The notes under the pieces are model-generated. The model ran no database searches. It was not told where the DNA came from and was given only the letters and a program-made list of their open reading frames with translations. Below are positions 46,696-58,500 of a stretch of DNA of 64,000 bases, piece by piece. The first letter of the stretch is position 1. Each line of letters starts with the position of its first letter. This DNA comes from Agrypnia vestita (lineage: Eukaryota > Arthropoda > Insecta > Trichoptera > Phryganeidae), in contig JADDOH010023155.1 of NCBI GenBank assembly GCA_016648135.1, positions 1-64,000 on the forward strand, written 5' to 3'. The position numbers were made by a program, and so were the translations under genes.

Positions 46696-46944
46696 TTACG
46701 GTTCCTATCAATAAATGATATTCTTTATATATGGACAATGCGTCTTGATTGCAGGTGTGAGGTTGTCGTGACAATGTCGTGGCAAAAATTGAAGAAACAC
46801 GGCCAAGAGCATCCATTCCCGCTTTGCAACATAAACGAGTAAAAGCGATGTTGAAGGCGTATCATCTGAAATGCAAAAATCGATTTTTTCCTTGAATCAG
46901 AAATATCTATGGAGTCTTGGGTGGTTTTTGGGTGTCTTGAACAT

Positions 46945-47110
46945 TGGTCAATATGGAGGTGTCATCTTTCATTGGTAAATATGGAGGTGTCATCTTTCAT
47001 CTTATCATCTTTCATTGGTATTTCATTTTCATCTTGTATTTCATCTTTATTTTTTTTTATTTATTTTTTTTATTATTTCATATATATTTCATCTTGTCAT
47101 CTTTCATCTG
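46945..47110 (+). repeat. Tandem duplication and TTTCATC-rich simple repeat
   Basis: A unit of about 32 bp containing ATATGGAGGTGTCATCTTTC occurs twice (about 46948-47000), followed by many TTTCATCTT-like units. Confidence 0.8.
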
Positions 47111-47599
47111 CTTGAAAAAGGAAAGATACAGTGGATTAACTACCTTCTGCTTATTAATGAATTACCTACTCTTCTGATAGGTACATACTTATTTCGGGAC
47201 CGAAGGCATTTTCAGGAAAAATCAGCAAAGATCTATAAATGTGTGAAAATGATATGTTACTCGCATTTAATGCTCAAGATTATCACAGACCAAACATATT
47301 CTCAGCGATTTCAATATGCCCATTTCCTAAGGAATTAGTAAACAAGTCGGTAGGCAAAATTTCTCATATCCGATGGCTAACTCGTGCTAATCGAATCCTA
47401 TAGATGTTCGTTTCGATGGAATCTCTTGAAAACTTAATAATTCTTCCAAAGTACCTACCTATGTTGTCAAGGTTTACGCTTAAACCGCAAAATTTAGCCT
47501 ACCACGAGCTTGTAAATTTTGAGACAATTAGGAAAAGATAAAACTAAATACTCCAAAAAAAAAAATGCTTTAAAAATGTTTTATAACAAAAATACCTTT

Positions 47600-47706
47600 T
47601 TACTTTCTTTTTTTTTTAAATAGAGATGTGAACACGGAATACGTGTCACATCAATATTCTTACTATTTTCAAACTAAGCTAAACGCTTGTGATATGAAAA
47701 TAGGAC
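47600..47706 (-). repeat. SINE body without tRNA head (family of 14485)
   Basis: It matches the body and A-rich tail of the SINE (ACACGGAATACGTGTCACA, CTAAGCTAAACGCTTGTG) but stops where the tRNA-like head should begin: a 5'-truncated copy. Confidence 0.75.
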
Positions 47707-47709
47707 TTG

Positions 47710-48063
47710 AAGTGATTCGGCTTAGAACGAAATTTTTATACATTGTAAAAAAACGACGTCTTATAAAAAATACGTTTTGATTACTAGAAGATTTAAATAC
47801 GCAAGAATAAACACTTAAACTGCATCATAAATATGTCCTCAATGTACGCGAGTGGGTCATACTTACGCTGTGACCCAGTCCCCTAGCCTAAAGAAGGGGT
47901 TTAGTTCAATTTTGCACAATTTTATGCTCTGTGGTAACAGCATTATCTAGATCTACATCTATTAGGTAGATACATGCAACTTTTTATTAGTATCAAAATA
48001 TTTTCGACGCTCTCTTTCGCACGGCGCGGCGCCCAGAGACTCGCTTACTCAGCCTCTACCCGA
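47710..48063. other. Non-coding interval
   Basis: No gene recognised in the stretch up to the hAT element. Confidence 0.45.
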
Positions 48064-48071
48064 GTCCCTAC

Positions 48072-48682
48072 TAGGGAATGCAATCCCGAGTCGGGATCGC
48101 CCTTTCGGGATCCCTCGAGATTAGAATTTCCAATCCCGCGGGATCCCTACGGATCGGGATCCCGAATACTTTTGTGTTTTTGTTGTTGTTTAAAGAGCTG
48201 AATAGCAATTAACGACAATGCCTTGCATTTTTATATCAGAAATTTTAGTAAAATGTTTATTATTAATCATTGCATTAAAGTTTATGTCGGCGCTTTTCCT
48301 TGCTTGATGCTTGCATCAATCAGTCAATGTAGTGGAGTAAAAACTACTAACTAGTAGTAGTTTTTATTATTATGTTAGGTTGATAAAACACAGCAAATAT
48401 TATTGTTTATTGTTTTATTGTTTATTTTTTTATTTATTTACATTTACATTAGTTAATACAAGATACTAATAACTGCCACACTAGATAAAAACCTGTTAAT
48501 TATTTGAATGTGACATGAACAAAAGTTTTAAGTACTTACCAAAAGCTGTATAGACATGTACAATTAAACATACAAAACATAAAAAATGCTGATCAATCCC
48601 GATAATCTCGTCCGATTTTTCGGTTCGGGATTGATCTCGTAAAATGCCCCGAGATCTCGCGGGATCCTGATTGCATTCCCTA
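48072..48682. mobile_element. Non-autonomous hAT element with intact 8-bp target duplication
   Basis: Terminal inverted repeats TAGGGAATGCAATC (48072-48085) and the exact complement ending at 48682 are flanked by identical GTCCCTAC octamers (48064-48071 and 48683-48690), diagnostic of hAT-type insertion. The end regions are packed with GGGATC/GATCCC and CGAGATCTCG palindromes. The 611-bp unit has no transposase. Confidence 0.9.
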
Positions 48683-48694
48683 GTCCCTACCTGT

Positions 48695-49085
48695 GGGTGC
48701 CTACCCAACTGCGTTACGGACAACTTTCCAGACCATTAATTATTTATGATTCTCCCATCATTACTACTTCGAATAAAAATAACTCATTTGTGATATCAGC
48801 ATTCCGATTAAAAAAATCTTAATTCCGTTTGGAAAATATCGCGCGGCGGCCCACCCTACCCACCCATTCCAGAGTCATTATTCCCGGCTCCCGGTGAAGT
48901 GGCGCGAAAACGACTCGGCGCTTTAGGGAGGGGGTTTAATGTGATTCCGGGGCTATCTGACCGCGCGGTACAGCGGGTACCGGGTACCTATCCATCTAGG
49001 TACATTTTAGGGTTATTGGGAAAGGAGGTACCAGAGTGTGCAGTGTGCCTTAAGTTAGTTTATACGAAATAACTCACTACAATAC
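48695..49085. other. Non-coding interval, partly GC-rich
   Basis: Around 48840-48980 is CpG-rich (ATCGCGCGGCGGCCCACCC region). No coding signal is recognised. Confidence 0.45.
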
Positions 49086-49088
49086 TAA

Positions 49089-49756
49089 AGGTACTGATAC
49101 ACACGCTAATTAGTGGCACGTGAGCATGCGCAGTATTGAGCTTTTTGAGATAGCTAGTGCTAGCATGTGTGTACGCACATGGCTAGTAATGAGCATGCCC
49201 ATTCCTAGCACGCTCAAAAATCAACCGCTGGTTGATTTATGAGCATTCTAATGTCATTCACCACGAGAAGGGGTATCTTTTGAGCATGTGTGAACAGGCA
49301 TGCTTATGAGCATGCTAATGTCATTCGCGGCTAGTGTCGATTATCAATGCGATCTTCTCAGTCCGCGACAGATGAAACAGATATGGAGCGTTGGGGAGAT
49401 GATAAAACATAACTTTTCGTGACGTATTATAGGAATCACGAATGTCTGTGGAATACTCGGTCATCGCTATGTAAAAATAATATAGCAAACATTAATGTTT
49501 ATAAAACTTTATCAAAAGAAACGAATGATTCAAATCTTACAACAAAAATTATAAAAACTAAAATCAAAAATGTGTGGATGGAAATTCGTCGACTGTTTTT
49601 ATTTATTGGTTCACTTGAATTTCCCGTTTCAATTTGCAAAGTTTTCATTCTGAGCATGCTCATAAAATAAGCATGCCAATAACTAGCAAGTGTGTACAGT
49701 TATTAGAGCATGCTAGTTATGAGCATGCTAAAAAATAAGCATGTGTATCAGTACAT
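49089..49756 (+). mobile_element. PIF/Harbinger-like element carrying a MADF fragment
   Basis: Ends AGGTACTGATACACACGCT and AGCATGTGTATCAGTACAT form inverted repeats, with TAA on both sides (49086-49088 and 49757-49759). About eleven GCATG words, mostly GAGCATGC, cluster within roughly 250 bp of the left end and 110 bp of the right end. At 49419-49600 the plus strand encodes a MADF-like segment. Harbinger transposons usually encode a DDE transposase plus a SANT/Myb/MADF-like accessory protein; only the latter leaves a trace. Confidence 0.7.
49419..49610 (+). pseudogene. MADF-domain fragment inside the Harbinger-like element
   Basis: The frame reads TYYRNHECLWNTRSSLCKNN, NVYKTLSKE and LTTKIIKTKIKNVWMEIRR. 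The spacing Y-R-N-H-x-x-L-W, then K..I..K...NVW...RR, matches the MADF/SANT-like DNA-binding fold of transposon accessory proteins. The helix-1 leader is lost, and after IRRL the sequence becomes unrelated. It is a relic. Confidence 0.55.
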
Positions 49757-50315
49757 TAACTCCAACAGGTATCAAACTTGCAGATGAAAAGGCAGCGCGA
49801 ATGTAATACGGATTCAGAAGTAAAATATGTAAAAATTTTATATATTCCAAAGAACAACTTCATACTTATGTAGGTAGGTAATTAAATGCACCCAATTTCT
49901 TTTGAAATAAAATATGTGCCCGCAATATTACTCTCCCAAATAAACCATTATTAGGTATCTACTCATATATGTAGGTACTGAAGTTTCATCAGCACGCGGA
50001 TTACATATAGGTAATAATGCATATTAAAGAGGTACCTACTTGGACCTACTCGTCTTACAAAAGACGCTACATTATTACATAAAGCATGATTTATACGCCG
50101 CCGCAGGGTGTCATTGACTATGCAAGTTTTATTTTTGTCGTACGGTAGCCAAATTGTAGTGCAGTAAAAAATAACTAAGTACCAAATAATAAATAATCAT
50201 TATCATTAACTTTTAATATCGCTGTAACATGACGAAGCATTTTATTTATGCGATGTGAGTATGCAAAGTAGATATAATATTATGATCACCTCCGTAGCGA
50301 AAACAATGTGTAGGT

Positions 50316-50660
50316 ATGACAATCTTCAAAGACTCATTAGACTGCAGAATCTCAGTAGTAACCCAGTTCAGATATATTGGTAATGAAGTGCTCAGTTCTC
50401 ACGACCTCCCCAGAGAAGTTAGGCCTCAGGTGGATGAGGCTGCATTTGTGGCAGGCTGCCTGAGAGATGTTGCATGGAGGAATAAAGATATGAGAACAGA
50501 TAGCAAGGTACGCATTCATAAGACCTGTATGCGACCTATCTTCACTTCATTTGGCATTAAAGCGAGGGTGAATACTCTCAAGACAAAGAGCGTGCTAAGA
50601 AAAACTGAAATGAGATGTTTATGTGCTTTTTCTGGGAAGATTGAAACAAACTATTTAAAC
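50316..50660 (+). pseudogene. LINE C-terminal fragment, first part
   Basis: The frame reads VTQFRYIGNEVLSSHDLPRE, VAGCLRDVAWRNKDMRTDSK, VRIHKTCMRPIFTSFGIKAR and LKTKSVLRKTEMRCLCAFSGKI. FRYLGxxI...I.GCLRDxxWRNKxM...KVRIYKTCVRPxLTYG is the usual post-RT region of one insect LINE family. The reading ends abruptly at about 50645, and the continuation is found 600 bp further at 51246. Confidence 0.8.
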
Positions 50661-51245
50661 TAAACGCAACGCAAATTACGGTTTGGCTGTGCACCATGTA
50701 TCTAAACACACCTACGCACTCTATTATCGGGGATTCCCCTAACATTGAATGGATGGATTTGTTGAGTTCTCAAGTTGTCAATTGTTACTTGTTTCACAGC
50801 ATAACATGGTTCTTTCATCTAGTTTCGTTGGGTTATTAATAAGGTTAGATGCTCATTTCATGTAGTTTTTGTTTTGTAATAAAAAAGTGATATTTTTTTA
50901 TTAAAACGGATAAAAGAAATGTTGTGCTTTTTGAACAAAAATTTGCCGGTGGTAAATTTTAATTATTAAATCTCTTAGTAAAAAAAGAACTGTGATGTAT
51001 TATTTATTATCTTGTTGAATTATTCGTATTCATAATCGCCGAATAGTAGGCTTGATATTCGTATTCGTATTCGTGAAAGTAGTATTCGTTGCATCACTAA
51101 TTAAAACTGATATAAGAATACACTTTACTTTTCATATAGTCGACATATATTTTAATATCACAATAGATTAACTTAACCTAACTTTAAAATCACCATCTAT
51201 TTAATATTTTACCTTGGCTTAATTGGTCATGACTTTTGCCATTGG
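50661..51245. other. Insertion splitting a LINE tail
   Basis: AT-rich and non-coding, it contains a (TATTCG)n run with CGTTGCATCACTAAT at about 51055-51105. It separates two halves of one LINE reading, so it was probably inserted later. Exact ends are not resolved. Confidence 0.5.
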
Positions 51246-51490
51246 TTGCAGACTTCATCAGATTCATCATGGTCGCGTGAGAAAAATTGCAATCCGAGAG
51301 CTCTGCGAGGTTCAAGATGTGATCAGATGGTGGCGCTAGCGTCGACGATGCTCGTACTCTGCATGGCTTACCAGATGGACAATATCCACCAGAGAGTCTC
51401 CCAAGGCGATGGAGAGATAGCTGCAATTCAGCATCTTACGAGGGAACTCCCGCACCAATAGACTCTGAGTCTAAATAAAGTTGAAAGAGA
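51246..51490 (+). pseudogene. LINE C-terminal fragment, second part
   Basis: The frame HHGRVRKIAIRELCEVQDVI, RWWR follows on from 50660 in the order seen in the uninterrupted copy at 3020-3480. The remaining tail to 51475 is decayed, ending SLNKVEREEYD-like. Confidence 0.65.
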
Positions 51491-51545
51491 AGAGTATGAC
51501 CCAGTGCTGGAAGCTTCCACGTTTATAATATGATGGGTCATGCAA

Positions 51546-52145
51546 TAGAGATGGGTCGTTCACGAATGAACTGTTTCCTTAGAACAGTTCACCTTACTGA
51601 ACGTTCATTAGTTGAGTAGGTGGAAAACAAAGAGAGATACAAATAAGTGGTGTTAACAAAGTTAATTTATATAAATTATAATTATGTCACCACAAAATAA
51701 ATTTGCTATATTTGAAGAAGAAGGAAAACAAATCGTTCATTAAATCGTAAATCACAAATCCAAATCGTAAATTCCAAACCCAAATCCAAATCTTTAGCTG
51801 CAAACTTTATTTCTTCCCTTCGGGTAGCGAAAATTTTGTGGTGGCTGAAAAATTTTCTGGCGGGAAAGTGGACAGTTTACTCGCAGAAGTCGAAGTAGAC
51901 ATAAGACGCCGTTCGTTATTGTTTCTGTGTGGGAGAGATACAGTGAGTGCACGTTTGCAGGCCTCTCCGGGTCGCGTCGCCCTTTATACGACGTTAGAGT
52001 AAAAATTATCAACCTGGTGATGTACGAGTAGGGACAATATGTCATCTTTCGCCCATAAAACGACCCTGGGAATTCGGTGGGCGTCCATTCACTGAACGAT
52101 TCAAAGTGAACAGTTCAGTTAACTGAACTGAAATTCCCATCTCTA
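51546..52145. mobile_element. hAT-like MITE with TAGAGATGGG ends
   Basis: TAGAGATGGG at 51546-51555 is exactly complementary to CCCATCTCTA at 52136-52145. The subterminal zones are rich in GTTCA/TGAAC words, including the 16-bp palindrome GTTCAGTTAACTGAAC at about 52112. No target duplication is visible. An 83-codon minus-strand frame (52045-51794) is unrecognised. Confidence 0.6.
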
Positions 52146-52149
52146 CTTT

Positions 52150-52795
52150 GTACTTGATTGTTTTATGTGCACTGTTCCTAACGTGATAATTATTGAAACT
52201 GTTGAGGTTCCTTAATAAATAAATGATCGAGTTGCCAGATTTGTCTCGCGTCAACTTTATTAAAGTCCGCTCCCCCTCGTAATAAAGTGCGGATTGCTGA
52301 CGCAGATTTGGTTTCCCGGTATCTCTTTATTAGTCGGCCGTGACATCCCTAATCAATGTACGGCGGCTAATGTTTCAGAACTAACCGGGCTCCCTCCGAT
52401 TTGTTCGCGTGCCTGCCCAATACAATAAAATGCCGATTTTACGCATTCCACAACCGAATCGACATTTCCCAAGCAGTGTGGGCTGGCTCGGAGTTGTGTT
52501 GTTCTTACGGCGTAGGTACCCATACGAACGCGGCTTTAATCTCTAGTCTCGGAAACTTGACGTGAGAGGCAGAGGTTGAGGAGTATAAAAGCATAGGCAG
52601 CAATATACCACTGAGGTGCTTCTGAGGTCACAATTTGAACTATGTGATTTAATTACTCAAGCCCGGGTGTTTTGTGATGTATTTCTCTTCTGTAATTGGA
52701 CGTCCTAGACATTTCTCTGGAATCTATGAAACCTACACCTTAGGTACTGGAAATATTTTTTTAAAGAACGATTGCCATCTCACTCTTCCTTTTAA
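52150..52795. other. Non-coding interval
   Basis: No gene recognised. Confidence 0.45.
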
Positions 52796-52798
52796 ACA

Positions 52799-53231
52799 GG
52801 GTGTAACAGAGCTAGAGAGCTGGTCCACAATACTTTACAGGTGGATTCCTGCCCTGATTATGAGTCGAAAATGTTCAAGCAACCATGACCTATCAAGGCA
52901 TCATTACAGTAACCTATATCGATTACGAAAATTTCATTAATTTCCATAAAAGTTAAATAAAATAATAAAAACCCTGAAAAATTCCCAATTCGAATGTTTT
53001 CCAATTGGAATTTGAAGTTTTCCGATTGGAATCGGAAGGTTTTTAGGTATTAGTTACTGTAATAACAGTCCAAGGTTTTTCATAAAATAAGTCAGAAATA
53101 TAGAAAAAATAATGCAAACTTTGATGTCGCACTCTCCTTAATTATTGATATTAGGTCATGGTTGCTAGCTTGCATTTGTTTCAAGGCAGGAATCCACCTG
53201 TAAAGTATTGTGGAATAGCTCTATTACACCC
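52799..53231. mobile_element. Foldback-type MITE (compact copy)
   Basis: Left arm GGGTGTAACAGAGCTAG... TCCACAATACTTTACAGG and TGGATTCCTGCC is mirrored at 53187-53231 (GGCAGGAATCCACCTG, TAAAGTATTGTGGAATAGCT, ATTACACCCTC). Complementarity continues inwards to the ACCATGACCTA and GTTACTGTAAT segments, so the whole 433 bp can fold on itself. It is related to 19424-20912. Confidence 0.75.
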
Positions 53232-53234
53232 TCT

Positions 53235-54760
53235 AGTAGGTATACGTGTAGGAATAAATAAGTATTTAACTTTTAAATATGGATATTGCTGTGTTTGCCA
53301 CAAAATAGTGGGCACGCTGCTTTTGCTATTTATATAATTGGATATTATAATAAGCAAAAAAGCTTTAAATTACTAAATATTAAATTCCATAAGATCAGGA
53401 TTATTTAATTATCAATTAAATAATACTGATCTTATGGAAGAGACGATTTATAATTCTAACCATAATCGGTAGTTCTTACGATTTTCGTTGGTTTCAATTT
53501 GTATCCAACTTCATTACTTTTACTTGTTTGCGCGCATCAAATTTGTTTCTTGAAACTATAAGAAAAACATATTGAACTAAATATTATCCATGTTCCTGCT
53601 AGAGCCGTTTATGTAAGTAGCTAGGTAGGTACCTAATTGGCAAGTAAATTTTTCGCAATTTTTTTTTTCGCGTGTTTCTTCGAAAGGTCTTATTTTTTGT
53701 GACAGTGTTACTAATTCCATATTTGCTAACATATCTACTATGTTTCGTGTGTATTCTGCAAGGTTTCAATCTTTAGATTTAAATAACTTATATTGAAGCG
53801 AATGAATTTTTAATATTCGATATAAGTTACTATATTTATAATCCAACGTTTTACAGAAGATAGGTAGGTATGTAAGAAATATTGAAAAAAATGCAAACTT
53901 TAAAATTGCTTATCTCCATTCCTAACTATCTATTAATATTAGAACACTGTTCATACATTTATAATTTTTTTTTTACTTACAATTAAGGCAGAAATCTACC
54001 TGTAAAGTAGGTACTGTGTAAAATATAAAAAACAATTTATCCGTTTGAAAATTCACCTTACCATTAAAAACTCATATATCCCGACGTTAGGTAGTACCTA
54101 CCTACCTACATACATAGTCTTTGATATCGGCCTGTAAAATATTAAATAAAAAGAAAACCTTTTTGCGGGATGCAATAATTAAAGTTTAGAAAAATCTACT
54201 TTTTTCAAAGTAAAAAAAAAAGACATTTTATTAGGTGAAGCCAAAGATCAAACAGCTTTTCTGTAAAATTGCTTGTTTGCAGATGCGATAGTACCTACCT
54301 ACCTAGCTATCCGTAGGGAATGTCACGCACAAAAATTGGGGAGTTAACAAACTTCTTCACTAGCAACCTGAAAAGCAATTGTTTGTTTAAATTTACGAAA
54401 ATACAGAAAACCTCACCTATGGCGTGAAAGGAAAACATCACAATAGCCAGAATTAATTTTGCTTCAAATAATATCCTTAATCAACAAAACTGTTGCCAAA
54501 TACATAAACTTACACCGTCGTTTCAAGATTCATACTAATATTTTTATGTTAATTATTCTACTCCATCAAAGATGTCTGGCCTCTACACTATTGGAGAGAT
54601 GCATTCTTTATTAATGTTTGGGATATTTGCTCATAGATGGTCAGTTTGTTTATTAAAAATACTATTAATTCATAGATGGCATTAATGATTCTATTAAAAA
54701 AAATATACGTAATGTCACAGTATGCCCTCAAATAATTTATGCATGTGAAACACATTTTTG
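53235..54760. other. Non-coding interval with repeat fragments
   Basis: About 53440-53720 is an inverted, decayed relative of the 42690-43100 repeat. About 53760-54010 is a relative of the foldback interior (AAGGCAGAAATCTACCTGTA). No gene. Confidence 0.5.
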
Positions 54761-55121
54761 ATTTATTTAGGATATATATGGAAGCATATTGGATATTTTG
54801 ATTTCATTAATCAAATAGAGGGCGTCCGCGAAAGGCCGTTTCTTCATCAGACGACACAACATCAATGGATGCATAATTCTATGAAACTGTATTGCGCGCT
54901 GTCTCACCAACTTGACTCGACAGCGACGTGTCGTTATCGTCGACGATATATCGTGGACAGTAAGTCTCCCACTGGTGTCGGGCCGGCACTTTATGTATGT
55001 ATCGTGTACACACGCAAACTTCCATGTATGCGTGCAAGTGGCGTGATCCCCGCTTGCAACCCCTCGGCTCTCATTCTCATTATTACTTTGGCGCATGCGG
55101 AGGAATTACGTTTTTTTCATT

Positions 55122-55297
55122 ATGGCTTTTAAATATGATATTACACTTATTGAAATATTGGAGTCAACCTAGTCTCTGGGATAAAACAACAGAAGAGAGT
55201 AAAAATAAAATTTTAAGAGATAAATGTTGGGTTGAAGTTTGCGAATTTTTAGAAGATAGGTATGTAGAAATGAATAATGGGGAAAAAAACAAAACAA
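55122..55297 (+). pseudogene. MADF-domain exon or relic with a frameshift
   Basis: From ATG 55122 the frame reads MAFKYDITLIEILEST and stops. One base out of frame, the sequence continues QPSLWDKTTEESKNKILRDK, CWVEVCEFLEDRYVEMNN. Together this is a MADF pattern: LIxxV...P.LWD......K.K..RD.CW.EI...L. It ends at a good donor, CAA|GTAAGT (GT at 55298), so it may be the first coding exon of a real MADF/BESS-type gene hit by a one-base insertion. It could also be a transposon accessory-protein relic. LINE sequence begins about 60 bases beyond the donor, and I see no following exon. Confidence 0.5.
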
Positions 55298-55357
55298 GTA
55301 AGTCATTCATAAGTAACTCTGAACTTGTGAAGTCGTCGTGTCGGGTCGGTGTCAGAT

Positions 55358-55505
55358 ACTACAAGTATTTGAGGATGGCCCTGTTAAAAGCCGCAATTGT
55401 AGAACTTGTATGAATGTGGCCGAAGCAAAAGTGGTGTGCCAGGATAGGAGAGTGTGGTGTTCAATCCTCTCTGCCTACCCTGGGAAACGGCGTGATGGTT
55501 AGTTA
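55358..55505 (+). pseudogene. LINE tail fragment
   Basis: It reads VFEDGPVKSRNCRTCMNVAE, AKVVCQDRRVWCSILSAYPG, KRRDG, then a stop: the last 45 residues of the 5760-6170 family, close to the best copy. Confidence 0.8.
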
Positions 55506-55509
55506 GTTT

Positions 55510-58500
55510 CATCAAATATAGTTAAAGCAATATGTGTGTTCATAAAGCAGGAAATATAAAATGTTGTAGTTCTAATAATATCTAAAATGATTTACCGTAA
55601 AACTGTTTTATAAGGAGAGCCAGAGAACAGAGAGCACGCTTCTCTGTCATAAAAATAAATCTTCATCTGCATATCTTCCAATATCTGATTTACCTTACCT
55701 GATCACACCCAGTCTACTGCAGATAATTTTATTTATGGCACCATCAACACTCATATCAAGAATATTTTTTAAAGATTTAAGGTTTATAACAGTCAGTACA
55801 ATCATTTGTCATATTAAGGTATTGAAATAAAACGGATATTTTATATGAACTTCATGGATTTGATTCTCAATGTTTCGCTGGACAGCGTCTTCAGGAGAAT
55901 ACGTATGTCCTCAAACTCCGCAGCGAGAGTACATTCTTCTAAAGATGCCGTGATGTTGTCAGTGAAATTTCGAGAATCGAATCTCTACAAATCCTATGTG
56001 TATATAAAATATCAGTTTTATTTCAATACCTAAAAGATTATATTTATTAACATGCTCTCCTCAGACACTTCTTCAAATTTAGTGGAAAATCATAAGTCCG
56101 CAGTTGATGGTTGTATTTAAATTACATTCACCGCAAATGGTCTCATGCTTTTATTCAAGTCTTCATGTTTTTCACAAGATGCAAGCATACTGAGAGAATT
56201 GATCAAGTCAAAAGTCTCGATTGTTAGCAGATTAAGATTGAAGTTTTCGGATAGATACAATCATAGTTTCAATACATTGTATATGTTACAGTGAAAGTAT
56301 ATTTTCAACCTAACCTAAATTAGTTGTGTTGGAAAAAATACTTTCGCTGTAACACAAAGCTATATTTCCTATAAAATCTTGTATTCAGTACATTTTGAAG
56401 TAGTAAATCCTCAGTGAAGGCATTCAAAACATTTAGACTTAGACTGAATTCATCAGTAGGCAAATTTTCATTTTGCGTAATATTTTGGGAATTAAGTTTA
56501 ATGATTTAGTTTTCTAACAAAAGATATCTTTTGAAAAATTTCCCAATAAAAAAAAAATATTTAACGGTAACATTGCACACATAACAGGGCTGTAAGATTA
56601 AAAACAGTTTTTATTAAAAACACGTAGAAGTAAAACCAGCAAATTCACTTCCAGTTATTTATTTGTCATCTATATATTTACATTACCTTATAAATATCAA
56701 TTATGATTTTGACATACAAACTTCTATAAATAATGTGTCTATTCCAAATAGTTTTCATATTATGTATAACATTAATATTAGTTGTTTTTCTTGACATCTA
56801 TATTACTATTCTTAATTTTAATACAAATTAAAACTAACAAAATATGATAATTTGCTTAAATTAGAAATAATACTAAAGAAGTTAAAGCTAATTTTGGATT
56901 CCACAATAAGCAGGGTGGGATTTATACTACGGGGAAATACTGAAATAAAAACGCCCACTCAAATTGTGGCAAAATTCTATACTTACAATATATCTATAAC
57001 ATGATTAACAAATTATAAAATATAGGTATTTTTTTATAGATCTTTAAAATATATATGGTGCGCTGATAAAAAATGTAGTAAAGCATTTTTTTTTTGATCA
57101 ACAATAAAATAAGAAATGAACACGGCAAAGAATTTTCAAAAATCTTATTGTATCACGTCATATTGCTTAATGAATATAAAATATATCTTTTTATTTTTAA
57201 AATAGTGGAACTACAATAATGGAAAAAAATAATAATTGAAACTATTTAATTTGAGTGATTTGCAATTTTTTCTGGAATTGGAAATTATAAAAAAAAATAA
57301 GCTTAGAATGGAACGTACCATTATATAATAAGCACAAAAATAAAAATATTTCAAAAATGTTTATAATATGTGTTCATCATTACAAATTACTGTGCGCGTA
57401 TATTGAGATCTATAGATCCAGATGTTTCAATTAAATCGAATCTGATAAAAAAAAACTGTAATGTATATTCGAATCATACCTACAAAACTTAAAAGATATA
57501 CAGAATGTCGTGCAATCAGCAGACAGTATTGAAGACACATAAATCGGCTACAAATGAGTAGTTGCCCGTCTGAAAGACACGCATTCCGAAATACTAAAAA
57601 AAAAGAAGTATGATATGTAATAATAAATTATTTGAAAAATAGAATGCAAAATAAATCTTTTGTACACGTTATATAATATAGTTGGTAATTAAGAATTTAC
57701 GATACTGAAGATTTTTAAAATAAAACGCCAAAAGACACTTAAATTTACATTACGAAATATCGACACAAATGGTGTTTGCGTACACATGCTTCAAATTCGC
57801 TACACAAATTTTAAGGCAAAAAGGTAACTATGACTTATGTATAAGATACACCTTTACTGCAGCATGGCGGCTTAGAAAGACAGACACGACATAAACGTAT
57901 TCATTCATCAGCTGAATTTACTTGTTATAATTTATTTGCCTTTTGTTCTGCCAGCAAATTGACCATGATAGTTGTCACCGTCATCCTAGCCCGCCGCCAT
58001 TTTGGCCAGTTAGAAAACAATTGCCCTCACAGTAACATTTTCTGATTGGAATGTATTCTACACATTTTTTTGAAAAAAAAAAAAACACCGGTGTCATCTT
58101 TTTATAGTTTATATTTAATGCCAATATTTATCACAGTCTTGTTTTTTAAATATATTTATTAAAATAAAAGTGTCCATCTACGCTAATATATTTAGAAAAC
58201 AAGCTATCACAAGCAATTTCTCTTACAAATTACAAATTTACATGAAGGCATAGAGCTTTTTAATTGACCACCAAAAGCAAATTATGTTGCGACGAACATA
58301 TCGTAGACTCGTATCGCAAATATTATTTTCGGTACGTACTTTGGTTCCAGTCGAGGTTAACACATTGACTGCCGTCGACCTAAACCTAAGTTGATCGTAA
58401 AATTGTTACATTAAGTGGAAATTTTTTTCTCGCGGTTTCGAAACTTTAATATCTTATATATACTTTAGAATAGCTTAAAAGGGATATCTTTTCGCAGTGA

